A program made the translations under genes and the position numbers. Below the pieces are notes generated by a model, which had not been told where the DNA came from, did no database searches, and worked only from the letters and a program-made list of their open reading frames with translations. DNA of 6,373 nucleotides from Planctomycetota bacterium (GTDB lineage Bacteria > Planctomycetota > UBA1135 > GCA-002686595). The stretch is taken from contig JAKVCE010000133.1 of assembly GCA_022447405.1 (NCBI GenBank), forward strand, positions 1 to 6,373. Direction: 5' to 3'. This document shows positions 5,160-6,373 of the stretch, piece by piece (positions within the stretch are counted from its first letter, which is position 1; each line of letters opens with the position of its first letter).

Positions 5160-6373
5160 TCAGTCGTAGTGGAGTCGGAGGAGGTGAAGGACGGAGTCTT
5201 CTGGGAAGCCGTCTTCGACGGAGAGCGGTCTCGTCTCTGTCTCCAGGCGCACACCGTACTTCGTGTCCAGGTGTCTGGTGAGGTTCTGGAGGTACTCGTC
5301 GTTAGGGAAGGGGGTGAGCAGCCAGTCGGGGGCAGCCTCGCCTGGGCCGAGAGGCTGGGCCATGCCGACCTGAGCGCCGAGGTAGGTCGGTCGGCTAGGG
5401 AGCTCGCTCAAGATCTCAGGCCGGAGGAAGAAGTCGTTCTGTACGCGGACGTCGTGCCCTGGTGAGGCGCCCACGATGGGCTCGGTGTGGGCTGCGACCT
5501 CAGGTGTGACGAGGCCGTAGGTGTCGTAGATCGTGAGCAGAGGCGCGCGGTATCCGATCGCGCCGATCCCGCCGAGGATGATGGACTCTCCAGGCTCCGT
5601 CTCCTGCGCGAGCGCGCGCCCCCACAGGTCCCAGGCCTCGGCGTTCCGCTTCATCTCCGTCCAGCGCGCCACCTCTGTCTGGAACTCTCGATCTTGCCGG
5701 AAGTGGAGCGCGCGGCGGAGGCCCTCGGGGGCGGGTCCTCGGTCGTAGGACTCTGCCACTGAGATCAGGACGCAGAGGAGCGTGAGCGCATACGCGGGCT
5801 TGGGCGCCATCCGGGACAAGCCCCAAGCGAAGAGCAGCGCGACGGCAGGCAGCGCGGGCACGAGGAACCTGCCGAAGGGCATGAAGTCGCCTCCGACCCA
5901 GGTGGCGTAGCCGAAGCTGCCGAAGAGGAGCGCGGCGGAGGAGAGGAGCAGCGTCGCGGGACCCTCGCGCCACTTGCGCAGGCCGACGCCTGCTGCCAAG
6001 GCGACGGCGGGCATGGCGACGAGGAGCGCGCCGGAGTAGAGGAGGCCGCGGTGTAAGCGCGCCGTCGTGAAGGCCGCCTTGATCTTGGCGGTGTTCGGTA
6101 CCCACTCACCGTAGTAGCCGTGACGCCAGATGGCTTGCGCGGCGAAGGCGGCTCCCGCCGCCGCTGCGGTGAGAGCGACCGTGCGCTTTGCGCTGCCCTT
6201 GGAGCCTGCGAGGGTCGCTGCGAGGATCAGGCCGACGTAGCCGATCCCGTCGGCCCGCAGGAGGGTCGCTGTCGCAGCGCAGGCCGCAGCGAGGAGCAGC
6301 TTTGGTTTGCCCTCTTCTGCATAAAGCGCCCAGAGCACTCCGAAGATGGCGAGCGCCGCGGGCATCGTCGCGA
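5160..6373 (-). CDS. Multi-pass membrane glycosyltransferase-like protein, 5' partial
   Basis: The frame runs off the right edge, so the N-terminus is missing; the ATG at 6365 is probably internal. Counting from that ATG (401 residues), residues 1-200 contain about six hydrophobic segments rich in alanine and leucine. The loop HGYYGEWVPNTAKIK at about 82-96 and the stretch GGDFMPFGRFLVP at about 158-170 are typical of a GT-C-like group of polyprenyl-phosphate-sugar-dependent transferases that includes arabinofuranosyltransferase AftB relatives. The acidic catalytic motif of such enzymes lies near the N-terminus, outside the window. The last 190 or so residues form a soluble, probably periplasmic domain with ILGGIGAIGYRAPLLTIYDT and GASPGHDVRVQNDFFL, a pattern common at the end of this group. 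A role in adding sugars to an envelope glycan or lipid is inferred. It ends five bases before the DUF4863 start. The sugar and acceptor cannot be told. Confidence 0.82.
   Translation of the reverse strand, partial: ATMPAALAIFGVLWALYAEEGKPKLLLAAACAATATLLRADGIGYVGLILAATLAGSKGSAKRTVALTAAAAGAAFAAQAIWRHGYYGEWVPNTAKIKAAFTTARLHRGLLYSGALLVAMPAVALAAGVGLRKWREGPATLLLSSAALLFGSFGYATWVGGDFMPFGRFLVPALPAVALLFAWGLSRMAPKPAYALTLLCVLISVAESYDRGPAPEGLRRALHFRQDREFQTEVARWTEMKRNAEAWDLWGRALAQETEPGESIILGGIGAIGYRAPLLTIYDTYGLVTPEVAAHTEPIVGASPGHDVRVQNDFFLRPEILSELPSRPTYLGAQVGMAQPLGPGEAAPDWLLTPFPNDEYLQNLTRHLDTKYGVRLETETRPLSVEDGFPEDSVLHLLRLHYD

Overview
The window reads as a piece of a high-GC, Gram-negative genome. It holds a Tat-exported DUF1552 protein paired with a DUF1592/DUF1588/DUF1585 cytochrome-like protein, lipoproteins, an outer-membrane-type beta barrel, and coding frames with strong G/C preference at third positions. 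The DUF1592/DUF1552 pairing is known mainly from Myxococcota, Planctomycetota and Verrucomicrobiota. Together with the base composition this makes a myxobacterial relative the best guess, but nothing here fixes the taxon.

Plus strand (1-2551): two co-directional genes 13 bases apart. The first is cut by the left edge. Its DUF1592 part, a DUF1588 part with a CMSCH haem-type motif and a DUF1585 tail are visible. The second is a complete DUF1552 protein with a twin-arginine signal. They form a known but biochemically poorly characterised exported pair. They run convergently into everything that follows.

Minus strand (2577-6373), listed in the direction of transcription. First is a 5'-truncated multi-pass membrane protein resembling GT-C type glycosyltransferases (edge to 5160). 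Five bases later comes a DUF4863 cupin with a full H-x-H-x3-E...H metal site (5154-4708). After a 75-base gap holding a small perfect inverted repeat comes a tight three-gene set: an exported protein with ten cysteines, an HMA-domain lipoprotein with a CPKC metal site, and an outer-membrane beta-barrel protein. I infer an envelope system for binding and moving a soft metal, possibly copper, zinc or mercury. After the barrel gene lies a stretch with clear coding character in one frame but no usable start codon, probably the 3' remnant of a lost or frameshifted gene. Last is a tRNA-Leu (anticodon UAG) with encoded CCA and one mismatch in its anticodon stem.

The most interesting parts are the metal-related trio with its unfamiliar cysteine-rich member and the start-less coding fragment behind it. 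I see no CRISPR array, insertion sequence, phage gene or other mobile element.
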